Assembly: GCA_016787225.1 (NCBI GenBank)
Contig: JAEUUY010000006.1
Location: 1-64,000 of the forward strand
DNA length: 64,000 nt
Source: Chitinophagales bacterium
GTDB taxonomy: Bacteria > Bacteroidota > Bacteroidia > Chitinophagales > JADJOU01
Direction of reading: 5' to 3'
Shown here one piece after another: positions 18,193 to 27,660 of the stretch (positions are counted from its first letter, which is position 1; the number at the start of each line of letters is the position of its first letter). The translations under genes and the position numbers were made by a program. The notes beneath the pieces were generated by a model, which worked only from the letters and a program-made list of their open reading frames with translations, did not search any database and had not been told where the DNA came from.

Positions 18193-19119
18193 TTATAGGA
18201 AAAGGGCTTTTTCTAGCTTATCAAGAGCTATATCTGACATGCGTTTTTTGCTTTCCTTGGTCCATCCTGCTATATGTGGGCTTAGAAATAACCTTCCTTC
18301 TTCGACTAGTTTTTTTAAATTATCAGTAAGTCTAAATGGCTCTTTTTCAAAGACATCAAGCATAGCCCTCTTGACCTTACCATTGGCGATGGCTTGCCAC
18401 AGATCTCCTTCTTTACATATTCCTCCACGCGAAGTATTGACGATATCTATGGATTTGTTAAATTTTTGAAGGTAATCTGAACAAATGAGTTGAGAAGTCA
18501 TCTTATTGAAAGGTATATGAAAAGAAACGACGTCCGCATTTCTAAAAATTTCATCCATTTCTGTCTGTCTCGCTCTCGAATTTTTTATTCTGTCCTTGAC
18601 ATCGACAATATCATAAACCAAAATCTCAGTTTTAAATCCAGATAGAAGATTGACTAGCTGGCTTCCATTATGTCCACAACCTATAACGGCAAGCACCTTA
18701 TTACTCAATTCTTCACCTCTATTCGGTTCTCTAGACCACTGTCCAGCTAACATTTCACTTTGAGATTTGCACAAATTATTGTAGGAAGAAAGAAGAAAGC
18801 CAATGACATGCTCTGCCACAGCATTGGCATTTCCCTCTGGGGTAGATATCACTACAACATTTTTTTCTTTACAAGCATCCTGATCGATTATTTCCAAGCC
18901 GGAGCCTATCCTGATAACAGCCTTCAAATTATGAGCATTGTCCAGCAAATCTTTATTGACAAGAATTTTACTATTGACTACTAGCACTTCAAAATCTGAT
19001 ATACTATTTTTTACATCCTCTGTAGTGTAATTCCATTCTTGAGCACATACATAACCCAATTTTTCAAGTCCTTTTGTCAAGTCTGGGTGAAATTCTTCGG
19101 TGATAAGCGCCTTCTTCAT
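18193..19119 (-). CDS. D-2-hydroxyacid dehydrogenase (phosphoglycerate dehydrogenase-like)
   Basis: The start is placed at the ATG at 19119 (MKKALITEEFHPD, 308 aa), which overlaps the ksgA stop as TAATG. An upstream ATG in frame would extend 9 codons into ksgA. The NAD-binding motif is IGCGHNGSQL. The catalytic residues of the family are present: Arg in NTSRGGI, Glu in DVFEKEP and His in LSPHIAGW. It lacks the C-terminal ACT domain of long SerA proteins. The substrate is probably 3-phosphoglycerate or a related 2-hydroxyacid, but this cannot be fixed from sequence. It is translationally coupled to ksgA. Confidence 0.85.
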   Translation of the reverse strand: MKKALITEEFHPDLTKGLEKLGYVCAQEWNYTTEDVKNSISDFEVLVVNSKILVNKDLLDNAHNLKAVIRIGSGLEIIDQDACKEKNVVVISTPEGNANAVAEHVIGFLLSSYNNLCKSQSEMLAGQWSREPNRGEELSNKVLAVIGCGHNGSQLVNLLSGFKTEILVYDIVDVKDRIKNSRARQTEMDEIFRNADVVSFHIPFNKMTSQLICSDYLQKFNKSIDIVNTSRGGICKEGDLWQAIANGKVKRAMLDVFEKEPFRLTDNLKKLVEEGRLFLSPHIAGWTKESKKRMSDIALDKLEKALFL

Positions 19120-19874
19120 TATGCGAGGTCCTTTGATAATTGACAAAAGTCTTCCAAACTCAGTTGTTCTGGTCTCAAGTTTTTCAATGATTCAAATCTA
19201 TCCGTTTCTAAAAATTGAATTCCCTTTAAAGAATTACTGAGCATTTTTCTACGCTGGTTAAACGCTGCCTTGACTAGTTTTTTTAATTTCGTGTAATCAG
19301 CTAGAGGCTTATCTCGTCTCATCATTTTTATAATTCCTGATACCACTTTGGGAGGTGGGTCAAAGGCTTCTGCAGGTATATCGAATAAATACTCGACTTC
19401 ATAGATTGATTGCGTCAAAACACTCAAAACTCCGTAGTCCTTAGTCCCGCTCTTGGAGGCAATTCTTTTAGCTACCTCTTTCTGAAACATACCCACACTA
19501 TTCACGACATAGTCCGAATTTTCAATAATCCAAAACATTATTAAATTGGAAATATTATATGGATAATTTCCTACAACAGAAACTTCTCTGCCCAGTATTT
19601 TGTCGATTTCAAATGTTAATACATCTTGGTGAAAAATACGATCTTTCAATTCTGGAAATTTCTTGGGCAATTCTAGGACAAAGCGATCATCTTTCTCTAT
19701 AAGGTAGAAATCCTGCGTTTTTATAGAAAGCAGATGGGCGGTAAGAGCTCCCATACCCGGACCCACCTCGATAAGGATATTCAATGGCGATAGCCCCTCA
19801 ACGGCAGCTACTATGCTCTCCAAAACAGACTGATCTGCCAAGAAATGCTGGCCAAGGTTCTTTTTGAGTTCCAA
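19119..19874 (-). CDS. rsmA: 16S rRNA (adenine1518-N6/adenine1519-N6)-dimethyltransferase
   Basis: This 251-aa KsgA/RsmA methyltransferase has the N-terminal KKNLGQHFLAD, the SAM-binding EVGPGMGALT and the catalytic NYPYN motif (family N-L/I-P-Y). The C-terminal helical domain carries the usual FNQRRKMLSNSL block. It dimethylates two adjacent adenines near the 3' end of 16S rRNA during small-subunit assembly. The stop overlaps the start of the hydroxyacid dehydrogenase (TAATG). It is divergent from pepA, with 104 bp between them. Confidence 0.95.
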   Translation of the reverse strand: MELKKNLGQHFLADQSVLESIVAAVEGLSPLNILIEVGPGMGALTAHLLSIKTQDFYLIEKDDRFVLELPKKFPELKDRIFHQDVLTFEIDKILGREVSVVGNYPYNISNLIMFWIIENSDYVVNSVGMFQKEVAKRIASKSGTKDYGVLSVLTQSIYEVEYLFDIPAEAFDPPPKVVSGIIKMMRRDKPLADYTKLKKLVKAAFNQRRKMLSNSLKGIQFLETDRFESLKNLRPEQLSLEDFCQLSKDLA

Positions 19875-19923
19875 TTAATAGGGGTTTTTAAGGATATTAA
19901 GAATCGAAATTGACTTATTTTAT

Positions 19924-19939
19924 TAGATTTGCAAATTTA
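19924..19939. promoter_or_regulatory. Back-to-back -7 boxes in the ksgA/pepA divergent region
   Basis: TAGATTTG (19924-19931, plus strand, towards pepA) directly abuts CAAATTTA (19932-19939), which reads TAAATTTG on the minus strand towards ksgA. Both match TAnnTTTG. The -33 elements are not convincing. Confidence 0.35.
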
Positions 19940-19978
19940 CAAGCAATTCTAATTACTTATTCACATTAAATATAAATT

Positions 19979-21421
19979 ATGTTAGATTCAAAACCAATTC
20001 AGGTCAGTGCAGGAAAAATCTCCAACGCAAAAGAAAAGGTCTTCCTTATGGAAAAAGGAACGGCAAATGCCAAAATGGGATTCACTCCTTGGGAACTCGC
20101 TGAGCTTAAAAAATCTGCCGAAAACGGTGGAATTGCGATTCTTAGAAATGAAAAGGATACTAAAATAGTAGTTCAAATAGAAAAATTGGATAAAACTAAT
20201 CTAGCGAAATCCAAAGAAGAATGCAGAAGAAAAGGTTCTACGCTATTCAAAGAGACGAAAAAGTTTCAAATTGAAAATCTTTGTTTGACCTCTTACGCTG
20301 AGGATACTCAACTATTGCTATCGCTCGCAGAAGGCATCGTACTTTCAAACTATCAATTTCTGACCTACAAGTCTGATAAGAAGAAAAACTATTTGAAAAA
20401 GTTAACCGTTGATGACGCTAAATTAAAAGCTTCTGATTTTACAGAATTGAATGAAGTTTTGACTGGAGTATACTTTGCGAGGACCTTAGTCAATGAGCCC
20501 GTCATTACACTAACTGCCGAGCGATTGAGCAAGGAAATTCAAAAATTAGGCAAGATCGCTAGCTTCTCAGTAAAAGTTTTAGATAAAAAAGAAATTGTGA
20601 AGGAAAAAATGGGTGGTTTATTAGCCGTCAATTCTGGATCTCAGCTTCCTCCTACCTTCACTATCATGGAATATAAGCCGAAAAACGCTAAAAACAAAAA
20701 GCCTTATGTACTGGTAGGTAAGGGTGTGGTTTATGATACAGGAGGACTTTCACTAAAACCTACTCCTGGTAGTATGGATTCTATGAAGTCTGACATGGCT
20801 GGTGCTGCAGCAGTAGTAGGGACCATGTATGCAGTAGCAAAAAATAAATTGCCTATTCATGCAGTGGGACTCATTCCAGCTACAGATAATAGACCAGGTG
20901 AAATGGCCTATACACCTGGTGATGTCATCACATTGAGAGGTGGTATAACAGTAGAGGTTCTCAATACCGATGCAGAAGGTCGATTAATTTTAGGCGATGC
21001 ACTTGACTATGCAAAGAAATACAAACCAGAATTGGTTATGGATTTAGCCACCTTGACAGGTGCGCAAGTATTGGCCATAGGACAATATGGTGCAGCTATC
21101 ATGGGTTCAGCTCCACAAGAAGTTAAAAACCATCTATCTAAAATAGGTTATGAAACACATGAAAGAGTAGCTGAAATGCCATTCTGGGATGAGTATGATG
21201 AACTCATCAAGTCTGATATAGCGGATATAAAGAATGTAGGTGGCAGAGAAGGTGGTTGTATCACTGCAGGTAAATTCTTGGCTCATTTTACTGATTATCC
21301 ATGGATACACATAGATATTGCGGGTCCATCATTTCTCACTAGTCCTGAGCATTATAAAACAAAAGGCGGCACTGGATATGGCGTTCGATTGCTATACCAT
21401 TTCCTAAAATCAAAAATATAG
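19979..21421 (+). CDS. pepA: Leucyl aminopeptidase, M17 family
   Basis: This 480-aa protein has the M17 layout: a variable N-terminal domain, then the catalytic domain with metal-binding VYDTGGLSLKP and KSDMAGAAAV and the family signature NTDAEGRLILGDAL. It is a hexameric cytosolic two-metal exopeptidase that removes N-terminal residues. Length and motifs are complete. The stop codon is directly followed by the pdxA ATG with no gap, so the two are likely coupled. Confidence 0.95.
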   Translation: MLDSKPIQVSAGKISNAKEKVFLMEKGTANAKMGFTPWELAELKKSAENGGIAILRNEKDTKIVVQIEKLDKTNLAKSKEECRRKGSTLFKETKKFQIENLCLTSYAEDTQLLLSLAEGIVLSNYQFLTYKSDKKKNYLKKLTVDDAKLKASDFTELNEVLTGVYFARTLVNEPVITLTAERLSKEIQKLGKIASFSVKVLDKKEIVKEKMGGLLAVNSGSQLPPTFTIMEYKPKNAKNKKPYVLVGKGVVYDTGGLSLKPTPGSMDSMKSDMAGAAAVVGTMYAVAKNKLPIHAVGLIPATDNRPGEMAYTPGDVITLRGGITVEVLNTDAEGRLILGDALDYAKKYKPELVMDLATLTGAQVLAIGQYGAAIMGSAPQEVKNHLSKIGYETHERVAEMPFWDEYDELIKSDIADIKNVGGREGGCITAGKFLAHFTDYPWIHIDIAGPSFLTSPEHYKTKGGTGYGVRLLYHFLKSKI

Positions 21422-22486
21422 ATGTCTCTAGAAGAAAAGAAAAAACCTATAGTAGGAATCACCATGGGCGATGTCAATGGCATCGGCCCTCAGGTAATTC
21501 TCAAGGCATTGGAGGAAGAACGGATCTACAAGCAATGTCAAATCGTTGTTTTTGGATCTGAGAGTGTGGTTCAATTTTACAAAAAAGCACTACCGAATAT
21601 TAAAACGAATTTTCACGTTTTACAAAAGCAAAACGAGTACAAGCTCCATGCTAAATTGCCTAACCTTATCGAATGCGCAGATAAACCTATTATAATCAAT
21701 ATGGGTGTGTCTAATGAATTCTCTGGCTCTATGAGTTTGCGCTTTATTAATGATGCTTTATTTTATCTTCAGCAAGGAAAAATTGATGTCCTCGTCACTG
21801 GCCCTGTGAATAAGGCCTTTATTACAACCAATCCTCCTTTTTCTGGTCATACAGAATATCTGGCACACAAAGCCAACGTAAAAGATACCTTAATGATCAT
21901 GAATGCAGATGCTTTGAGAGTAGCTATGGTCACTCAGCATATACCTATCCAAGATGTATCTAAAACCTTGACTACTCAGTTGATTTATGATAAAATAAAA
22001 TTATTCAATCAATCTCTCACCTATGATTTTGGTTGTCAAAGACCTAAGATAGCTGTATTAGCACTGAATCCTCATGGAGGAGAAAATGGGAAAATAGGTA
22101 AGGATGAAATAGAAAAAATAGTACCTGCTATTAAAAAAGCAGAAGCAGATAAAATGATAGTTCAAGGTCCATTTTCTGCAGATAGTTTCTTTGGCGGTGT
22201 CAAATTCCCTCATTTCGATGGTGTACTGGCTATGTATCACGATCAGGCTTTGATACCGTTTAAATACATATCAGGCTGGGATGGTGTCAACTTTACCGCC
22301 AATCTTCCCTATGTGAGAACTTCTCCAGATCATGGTGTGGCTCTGGATATCGTAGATAAGGATATAGCAGATTTCACCTCCATGCATCGTGCCATCACGA
22401 ATGCGTTGGACATATATCACATGAGAGCCAGGCAAAAAACCATGCGAGAAAATCCACTTCCCAAAATAAATCTAAAAAACCTTTAG
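21422..22486 (+). CDS. pdxA: 4-hydroxythreonine-4-phosphate dehydrogenase
   Basis: This 354-aa PdxA is of normal length, with GDVNGIGPQVILKAL at the N-terminus. The three His-containing metal motifs are SGHTEYLA, YHDQALIPFK and RTSPDHGVALD. It oxidises 4-phosphohydroxy-L-threonine in the DXP-dependent pathway to pyridoxal phosphate. It begins immediately after the pepA stop. A NifU-like gene follows after 45 nt. Confidence 0.95.
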   Translation: MSLEEKKKPIVGITMGDVNGIGPQVILKALEEERIYKQCQIVVFGSESVVQFYKKALPNIKTNFHVLQKQNEYKLHAKLPNLIECADKPIIINMGVSNEFSGSMSLRFINDALFYLQQGKIDVLVTGPVNKAFITTNPPFSGHTEYLAHKANVKDTLMIMNADALRVAMVTQHIPIQDVSKTLTTQLIYDKIKLFNQSLTYDFGCQRPKIAVLALNPHGGENGKIGKDEIEKIVPAIKKAEADKMIVQGPFSADSFFGGVKFPHFDGVLAMYHDQALIPFKYISGWDGVNFTANLPYVRTSPDHGVALDIVDKDIADFTSMHRAITNALDIYHMRARQKTMRENPLPKINLKNL

Positions 22487-22531
22487 GAATTATTTTATCC
22501 CATTCTGTGTTGATAAAGAAAAACAAATAAT

Positions 22532-23110
22532 ATGCGAGCTCCGATAGAAATTTATTTCGAACAAACTCCTAACCCTGAAAGCTTAAAATTGGTAACCAGC
22601 CAAATTTTGCTTCCCAATATAATTATTGATAGAAGACGTGGAGAAGATACCAGCGAATTTCCATTAGCAGAAAGTCTTTTCGAAAAATTTGAATGGCTAA
22701 CAGGGGTTTTCGTATCCAACAATTTTGTGACCTTAACCAAAGGAAGCCCGAATGATTGGTACGAATTTATGAATGAAGCGAGAGATTATGTTAAAATGTA
22801 TATCGAAAATAATTTTGATATCGTTACAAAATCCTATCTGGACAATCAACTCGCTGAAAAATTGAATGAGCAAGATGATACTGTCGAAGGAAAAATAAAG
22901 GACCTGCTAGATAAATATGTAAAGCCCGCTGTAGAAAAAGATGGGGGCTTTATTGCTTTTCACTCATTTGAGAATGGCTTGGTCAAGCTTAAAATGCAGG
23001 GATCATGTAGTGGCTGTCCATCTTCTCAGATTACTTTGAAATCAGGAATTGAGGGTCTTCTGAAGCGAATGGTTCCAGAAGTGATGGAAGTAGAGGCCGA
23101 AGCAGGATAA
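22532..23110 (+). CDS. NifU family Fe-S carrier (Nfu_N + NifU C-terminal domain)
   Basis: A 192-aa protein with an N-terminal Nfu_N domain (FEQTPNPESLKLV, residues ~6-95) and a C-terminal NifU domain with the Fe-S-binding CxxC in GSCSGCPSS, followed by TLKSGIEGLLKRMVPEV. Such proteins carry and transfer [4Fe-4S] clusters to apo-enzymes. It follows pdxA in the same direction and is probably part of that transcript. Confidence 0.92.
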   Translation: MRAPIEIYFEQTPNPESLKLVTSQILLPNIIIDRRRGEDTSEFPLAESLFEKFEWLTGVFVSNNFVTLTKGSPNDWYEFMNEARDYVKMYIENNFDIVTKSYLDNQLAEKLNEQDDTVEGKIKDLLDKYVKPAVEKDGGFIAFHSFENGLVKLKMQGSCSGCPSSQITLKSGIEGLLKRMVPEVMEVEAEAG

Positions 23111-23294
23111 TTAGTTAATTTGAAAATGAATCAATTTAAAAATGGTTCTTTTGATATGGAGATGAGTTGATTTGATGATGTGAAAATGAGAAAATATATC
23201 AGGAGTATTAAGTATTAGGTACAAGGTATTGGGAATTTTTGTGTCTTTTTACCTTACACTTTAAACTTTTGACCTTACACTTTAAACTAAATAT
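23111..23294. repeat. Low-complexity intergenic repeats, including a tandem 17-mer
   Basis: ACCTTACACTTTAAACT occurs twice (23251-23267 and 23272-23288, period 21). Upstream are short imperfect repeats of the AATTTGAAAATGAAT type, which recur before dnaJ. No gene was seen here. Confidence 0.6.
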
Positions 23295-23588
23295 ATGCAA
23301 GCACGATTAGATTCCATTTATGATAAAATTCAAAAACTCGTTGCCCTCAATAAAGAGTTAAAAACTGAAAATGAGAAATTAAAATCTGAACTCGAACTAT
23401 CTAGGGATGTGCAGAATAGATATAAAATTGACTTGGAAAAATTACTAATTGAAAAAGAAAACGCAGAAAATAAGTTAAAATTCAATACCTTAGCGGTCGA
23501 GAATTTAACAAAAGAACAAATAAAAGCTCAAATAGATCAATATATATCTGAAATAGATAACTGTATAGCGCAGATAGAGAAACTATGA
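23295..23588 (+). CDS. Small coiled-coil protein upstream of zapA
   Basis: A 97-aa, almost wholly helical protein with heptad-like patterns (KIQKLVALNKELKTENEKL) and no signal peptide. Its last 4 bp overlap the zapA start (ATGA), which indicates translational coupling. Its size, coiled coil and linkage to zapA suggest a ZapB-like division partner. This is inference from context, as I do not recognise a named family. Confidence 0.8.
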   Translation: MQARLDSIYDKIQKLVALNKELKTENEKLKSELELSRDVQNRYKIDLEKLLIEKENAENKLKFNTLAVENLTKEQIKAQIDQYISEIDNCIAQIEKL

Positions 23589-23881
23589 GTCAGCAGGAGA
23601 GAGTCCATCGAGAGGTGGTCATAGCTAATAGAACGTATCCCCTCAAAATCTATAAGCAGGATGAGGACAAGATACTTAGTATAGTTAAATCCGTGAATCA
23701 CAAGATAGAACAGTTAAAATCTGTCTATGATGCAAAGGATAACCAAGACTATTTAGCCATGTGTATACTTCAATTATACGCACAGCAAAATAGCTCTCAT
23801 CAATCAAGCTCTGCTTCTGACAATAGTTTAGAGCCCGAAATCGAAAAGATAGAAGGGCTGCTCAATGAGGCCTTAAATTAG
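23585..23881 (+). CDS. zapA: Cell division protein ZapA
   Basis: This 98-aa protein has the ZapA N-terminal fold (REVVIANRTYPLKIYKQDED) followed by a helix (IVKSVNHKIEQLKSVY) and the DYLAMCILQLYAQ block. ZapA cross-links FtsZ filaments at the division ring. It overlaps the upstream coiled-coil gene by 4 bp and is followed by rny. Confidence 0.88.
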   Translation: MSQQERVHREVVIANRTYPLKIYKQDEDKILSIVKSVNHKIEQLKSVYDAKDNQDYLAMCILQLYAQQNSSHQSSSASDNSLEPEIEKIEGLLNEALN

Positions 23882-23952
23882 TTAACTGCTTATTTTAGAG
23901 TATATTGATTTAATAACATCATTAAATTAATATTTAAACTAGTTCAAAATTT

Positions 23953-25527
23953 ATGGAAAATCCATTAGTATTAATTGTCTTAGGAGTTATAGGTCTTCTA
24001 GGCACATTGGCTGGGTTTATTTTCGGAAAGAAAAGTGTCTCTTCCGATGTCACTAAGCTCGAAGAAGAAAGCAAAAAAGAGGCACTTCGTATAGTAGAAA
24101 ACGCAAAAAAAGAAGCGGAAAACATTAAGAAAAATCAATTAATCGAAGCTAAAGAAGAAAAGCTAAGACTAACCGCCGAATTTGAAAAATCGACGCGTGA
24201 TAGAGAATCTAAACTCATACAAAAAGAAGCAGATTTTAAAAACCGACAATCACAGCTATCTCAAAAGATAGAGCAGCAATCTAGAAAAGACAAAGAGTTA
24301 GAAAACGAAAGAAACCTCTTAGCCAAACAAAAAGAAACACTCGAAAGAAAACAGCAAGAAGTAGAGAAACAGCATGTTACCTTTCAACAAGAGCTAGAGA
24401 AAATCTCAGGTATGTCCAAGGAAGATGCCAAGCAACAACTTATAGAAAGTGTTCGAGCTAAAGCTGAAAGCGAGGCCTTGAAGCAGTCTAAAGTAATCAT
24501 TGAAGAAACAATGAACAAGGCTAATAAGGAAGCTAAAAAAATAATTATTCAATCAATTCAAAGAACCGCTTCGGAATACGCCATTGAAAATACGGTGTCG
24601 GTTTTCAACCTTGATAGCGATGACCAAAAAGGTCAAATCATAGGTAGAGAAGGTAGAAATATCCGAGCTATTGAAGCAGCTACAGGTTGCGAATTGGTTG
24701 TAGATGACACTCCCGAAGCCATTATCATCTCTGGATACGATCCTATTCGTAGAGAAGTCGCCAGACTCTCACTTCAACGACTCGTTGCGGATGGACGTAT
24801 TCACCCTGCTAGAATAGAAGAGGTCGTGCAAAAAACTCAAAAACAACTCGAAGACCATATTGTAGAAATTGGAGAGCGCACAGTACTTGACCTTAATATT
24901 CAAGGCATGCACCCAGAGCTGATACGTTATGTCGGACGTATGCGATTCCGCTCTAGCTATGGTCAAAATCTCCTCATGCACTCTCGAGAGGTTGCCAATC
25001 TTTGTGCTACTATGGCTGCAGAATTAGGTTTAAATCCTAAATTAGCCAAGCGCGCAGGTCTATTGCATGATATAGGTAAAGTACCTGATGAAGAGTCCGA
25101 ACTTTCTCATGCTATATTAGGTATGAAAATTTGTGAAAAATATGGCGAGCATCCATCCGTTTGTAACGCTGTAGGTGCCCACCACGATGAAATAGAGATG
25201 AAGTTTATGATTGCTCCGATTATTCAAGCCTGCGACTCTATCTCGGGTGCAAGACCTGGTGCTAGGCGTGAAGTGATGGAAAGCTATATGAAGCGTATTG
25301 CAGAGCTAGAGCAAATTGCAGGAAGCTACAAGGGCGTAGAAAAAGCCTATGCTATCCAAGCAGGTAGAGAACTGAGAGTCATAGTAGAAAGTGATAAAAT
25401 AAATGATAAAGAGTCTGAGGACTTATCCTTCGAAATAGCTCAAAAAATTCAGAATGATATGACTTATCCTGGACAAATCAAAGTAACTGTCATTCGAGAG
25501 AAAAGAGCGGTGAATGTAGCGAAGTAA
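23953..25527 (+). CDS. rny: Ribonuclease Y
   Basis: This 524-aa protein has an N-terminal membrane anchor ([21 protein letters not shown]), a long Lys/Glu-rich coiled coil (residues ~35-200), a KH domain ([19 protein letters not shown]) and an HD phosphohydrolase domain with the HD pair in [11 protein letters not shown]. It is a membrane-bound endoribonuclease that starts mRNA decay. All domains are intact. A clear intrinsic terminator follows the stop. Confidence 0.96.
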   Translation: MENPLVLIVLGVIGLLGTLAGFIFGKKSVSSDVTKLEEESKKEALRIVENAKKEAENIKKNQLIEAKEEKLRLTAEFEKSTRDRESKLIQKEADFKNRQSQLSQKIEQQSRKDKELENERNLLAKQKETLERKQQEVEKQHVTFQQELEKISGMSKEDAKQQLIESVRAKAESEALKQSKVIIEETMNKANKEAKKIIIQSIQRTASEYAIENTVSVFNLDSDDQKGQIIGREGRNIRAIEAATGCELVVDDTPEAIIISGYDPIRREVARLSLQRLVADGRIHPARIEEVVQKTQKQLEDHIVEIGERTVLDLNIQGMHPELIRYVGRMRFRSSYGQNLLMHSREVANLCATMAAELGLNPKLAKRAGLLHDIGKVPDEESELSHAILGMKICEKYGEHPSVCNAVGAHHDEIEMKFMIAPIIQACDSISGARPGARREVMESYMKRIAELEQIAGSYKGVEKAYAIQAGRELRVIVESDKINDKESEDLSFEIAQKIQNDMTYPGQIKVTVIREKRAVNVAK

Positions 25528-25556
25528 TAAAGAAATTAAGGTTTTTAAACACCTAG

Positions 25557-25601
25557 ATAACCCAAAGATTGCTGATTGATGCTTTCTTTGGGTTATTTTT
25601 T
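25557..25601 (+). terminator. Intrinsic terminator after rny
   Basis: ATAACCCAAAGA (25557-25568) pairs perfectly with TCTTTGGGTTAT (25585-25596), a 12-bp stem with a 16-nt loop, followed by a run of six T (25596-25601). It lies about 30 nt past the rny stop and separates rny from grpE. Confidence 0.9.
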
Positions 25602-25676
25602 AGCTGCCAAAATGTCTTTTTTACACTTTTGGAAAGCAATTTGATGTATAGTACTTTAAAGAAAAAAGAAATCTAA

Positions 25677-26231
25677 ATGGAAGAGAACAAGAAAGAAGAA
25701 TTAGAATTAGAATTAGAACAAGAAAATTCTCAGAACATTGGTGATGAACAAACAGCCTCAAATGTTGAACAGAAAGACACAGAGGCAGAAAATTCTTTAG
25801 AGGCTCAGCTGGCTGAGCAGAAAGATAAATTTCTCCGTCTGTTCGCCGAATTTGATAATTATAAAAAACGAGTGGCTAAAGAGCAACGTGAATTCTATGC
25901 CATAGCAGGAAAAGATATAATTCTCGACATGATATCTGTTAATGATGATTTCGAGAGAGCATTAAAATCATTCGAAGGTTCTGAAGATTTGTCAGCCATC
26001 AAAGAGGGAGTTCAACTTATATATGACAAACTCAATAAAACAATAGAGAAAAAAGGAGTGAAAAAAATAGAGGCTAAGGGAATGCACTTTGATGTAGAGA
26101 AGCACGAAGCTATTACGGAAATACCAGTGTCCGATGATAGTCAAAAAGGCAAGGTCATCGATGAGATTGAGAGCGGATATATGATGCATGAAAAAGTGAT
26201 TCGATTCGCTAAAGTGGTTGTTGGGAAATAA
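25677..26231 (+). CDS. grpE: Nucleotide exchange factor GrpE
   Basis: This 184-aa protein has an acidic, disordered N-terminus (residues ~1-40), then the long GrpE helix (EAQLAEQKDKFLRLFAEFDN) and a C-terminal beta domain with IEAKGMHFDVEKHEAI. It releases ADP from DnaK. It precedes dnaJ by about 170 bp. dnaK is not in the window. The stress-related -7 element is not obvious. Confidence 0.95.
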   Translation: MEENKKEELELELEQENSQNIGDEQTASNVEQKDTEAENSLEAQLAEQKDKFLRLFAEFDNYKKRVAKEQREFYAIAGKDIILDMISVNDDFERALKSFEGSEDLSAIKEGVQLIYDKLNKTIEKKGVKKIEAKGMHFDVEKHEAITEIPVSDDSQKGKVIDEIESGYMMHEKVIRFAKVVVGK

Positions 26232-26403
26232 TATTATACAATTTAAAAATGGGTCAATTTGAAAATTTGAAAATGAATGTATGATTTAAGATTATTTAAG
26301 TTTAAAGACCTCTATCCACTCCCAGTTATTGCCACTGGAAATATTATTCAATGAATAACTGACAACTGAATCACTGACCACTATACAAACTACCCACTAG
26401 TAA
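26232..26403. repeat. Low-complexity intergenic region between grpE and dnaJ
   Basis: It contains AATTTGAAAATTTGAAAATG-type repeats sharing ATTTGAAAATGAAT with 23111-23294, then an ACTGACAACTGAATCACTGA tract of short imperfect repeats. No gene or clear promoter was seen. Confidence 0.5.
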
Positions 26404-27573
26404 ATGGCTAAAAGAGATTATTACGAAATATTAGGCGTATCGAAAAACGCCACTGAAAAAGAGATAAAAGATGCTTATCGCAAGTTAGCGATTAAATATC
26501 ATCCCGATAGAAACCAAGGTGACAAAGCTGCTGAAGAAAAGTTTAAAGAAGCCGCCGAAGCCTATGATGTATTAGGTAATGCTGAAAAAAAGCAACGCTA
26601 TGACCAGTTCGGACATCAAGCCTTTGATGGAAATGGTGGATTTGGCGGAGGCGGAGGTTTTGGTGGTATGAATATGGAGGATATTTTTCGAAACTTCGGC
26701 GACGTATTCGGCGGTGGCGGAGGTTTCGAAGATTTCTTTGGTGGAGGTGGTAGAGGCCGCGGTGGTAGCAGAGCAAACAGAGGCTCAAGTATTCGAATCA
26801 CCACGAAACTAACTCTGGAAGAAATAGCCAAAGGCACCACAAAAAAAGTCAATATCCAGAGAAAAACAAATTGCAGTGGCTGCAAAGGAAGTGGAGCAGC
26901 GAATGAAGCCAATGCTAAGGAAAGTTGTAAAAGATGTAATGGGTCTGGAGTCATAAGAAAAGTTCAATCTACGTTTTTAGGTCAATTTCAGACAGAATCG
27001 GTCTGTCCGACCTGTGAAGGCAAAGGTGAGGTCATCATAAAACCATGTAAAGAATGCTCTGGAAAAGGAGTCAATACATCAAAAGACACCATAGAAATCA
27101 ATATTCCTGCTGGAGTTCAACAGGGTATGAGCCTCTCTCTTCGAGGCGAAGGCAATCAAGGTGAAAATGGCGGTAGTAGAGGCGATCTAATTGTACAAAT
27201 AGAAGAAATAGAGCATGCAACTTTTATTCGTGATGATAAAAATATCATCTACAATCTCAATATCAATTTTGCTAAATTAGCTCTAGGTGCCGATGTAGTA
27301 ATTCCTACTATCGATGGAAATGTCAAAGTCAATATCAAACCGGGTACTCAGGCGGGAAAAATTTTACGATTAAGTGGTAAAGGAATCCCAGATGTCAATG
27401 GCTATGGCAAAGGAGACCAGTTGATTGTTATCAATGCTTGGACGCCACAAAATCTCACTTCAGAAGAGAAAAAAGCAATGGAAAATCTAGTCAATGCGAG
27501 CAATTTTAATCCCGATGTCAATGCTAAATCTAAAGAAGGATTCTTTAGTAAAATGAAAGACTTCTTTAGTTAA
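26404..27573 (+). CDS. dnaJ: Chaperone protein DnaJ
   Basis: This 389-aa type I J-protein has an N-terminal J domain with the HPD triad (YHPDRNQ), a Gly/Phe-rich region rich in GGGGFGG, and four CxxCxGxG zinc repeats ([32 protein letters not shown]). C-terminal substrate-binding domains follow. It delivers unfolded clients to DnaK and stimulates its ATPase. It is complete. Confidence 0.97.
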   Translation: MAKRDYYEILGVSKNATEKEIKDAYRKLAIKYHPDRNQGDKAAEEKFKEAAEAYDVLGNAEKKQRYDQFGHQAFDGNGGFGGGGGFGGMNMEDIFRNFGDVFGGGGGFEDFFGGGGRGRGGSRANRGSSIRITTKLTLEEIAKGTTKKVNIQRKTNCSGCKGSGAANEANAKESCKRCNGSGVIRKVQSTFLGQFQTESVCPTCEGKGEVIIKPCKECSGKGVNTSKDTIEINIPAGVQQGMSLSLRGEGNQGENGGSRGDLIVQIEEIEHATFIRDDKNIIYNLNINFAKLALGADVVIPTIDGNVKVNIKPGTQAGKILRLSGKGIPDVNGYGKGDQLIVINAWTPQNLTSEEKKAMENLVNASNFNPDVNAKSKEGFFSKMKDFFS

Positions 27574-27631
27574 TCCCTTTCAGCAACTTCACTTAAGAGA
27601 ATTAAATTTTATTCCATTTTACAAACCATGT

Positions 27632-27639
27632 TATCTTTG
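27632..27639 (+). promoter_or_regulatory. -7 box before the YegP-OmpA gene
   Basis: TATCTTTG matches TAnnTTTG and ends 21 nt before the ATG at 27661. No good -33 TTG was seen at the usual distance. Confidence 0.4.
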
Positions 27640-27660
27640 TCATAGTTTAAATTAACATTT

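Noticed and set aside
26543-26954. Antisense frames in dnaJ
   Set aside because: They are by-products of the Gly/Phe-rich codon pattern in dnaJ.
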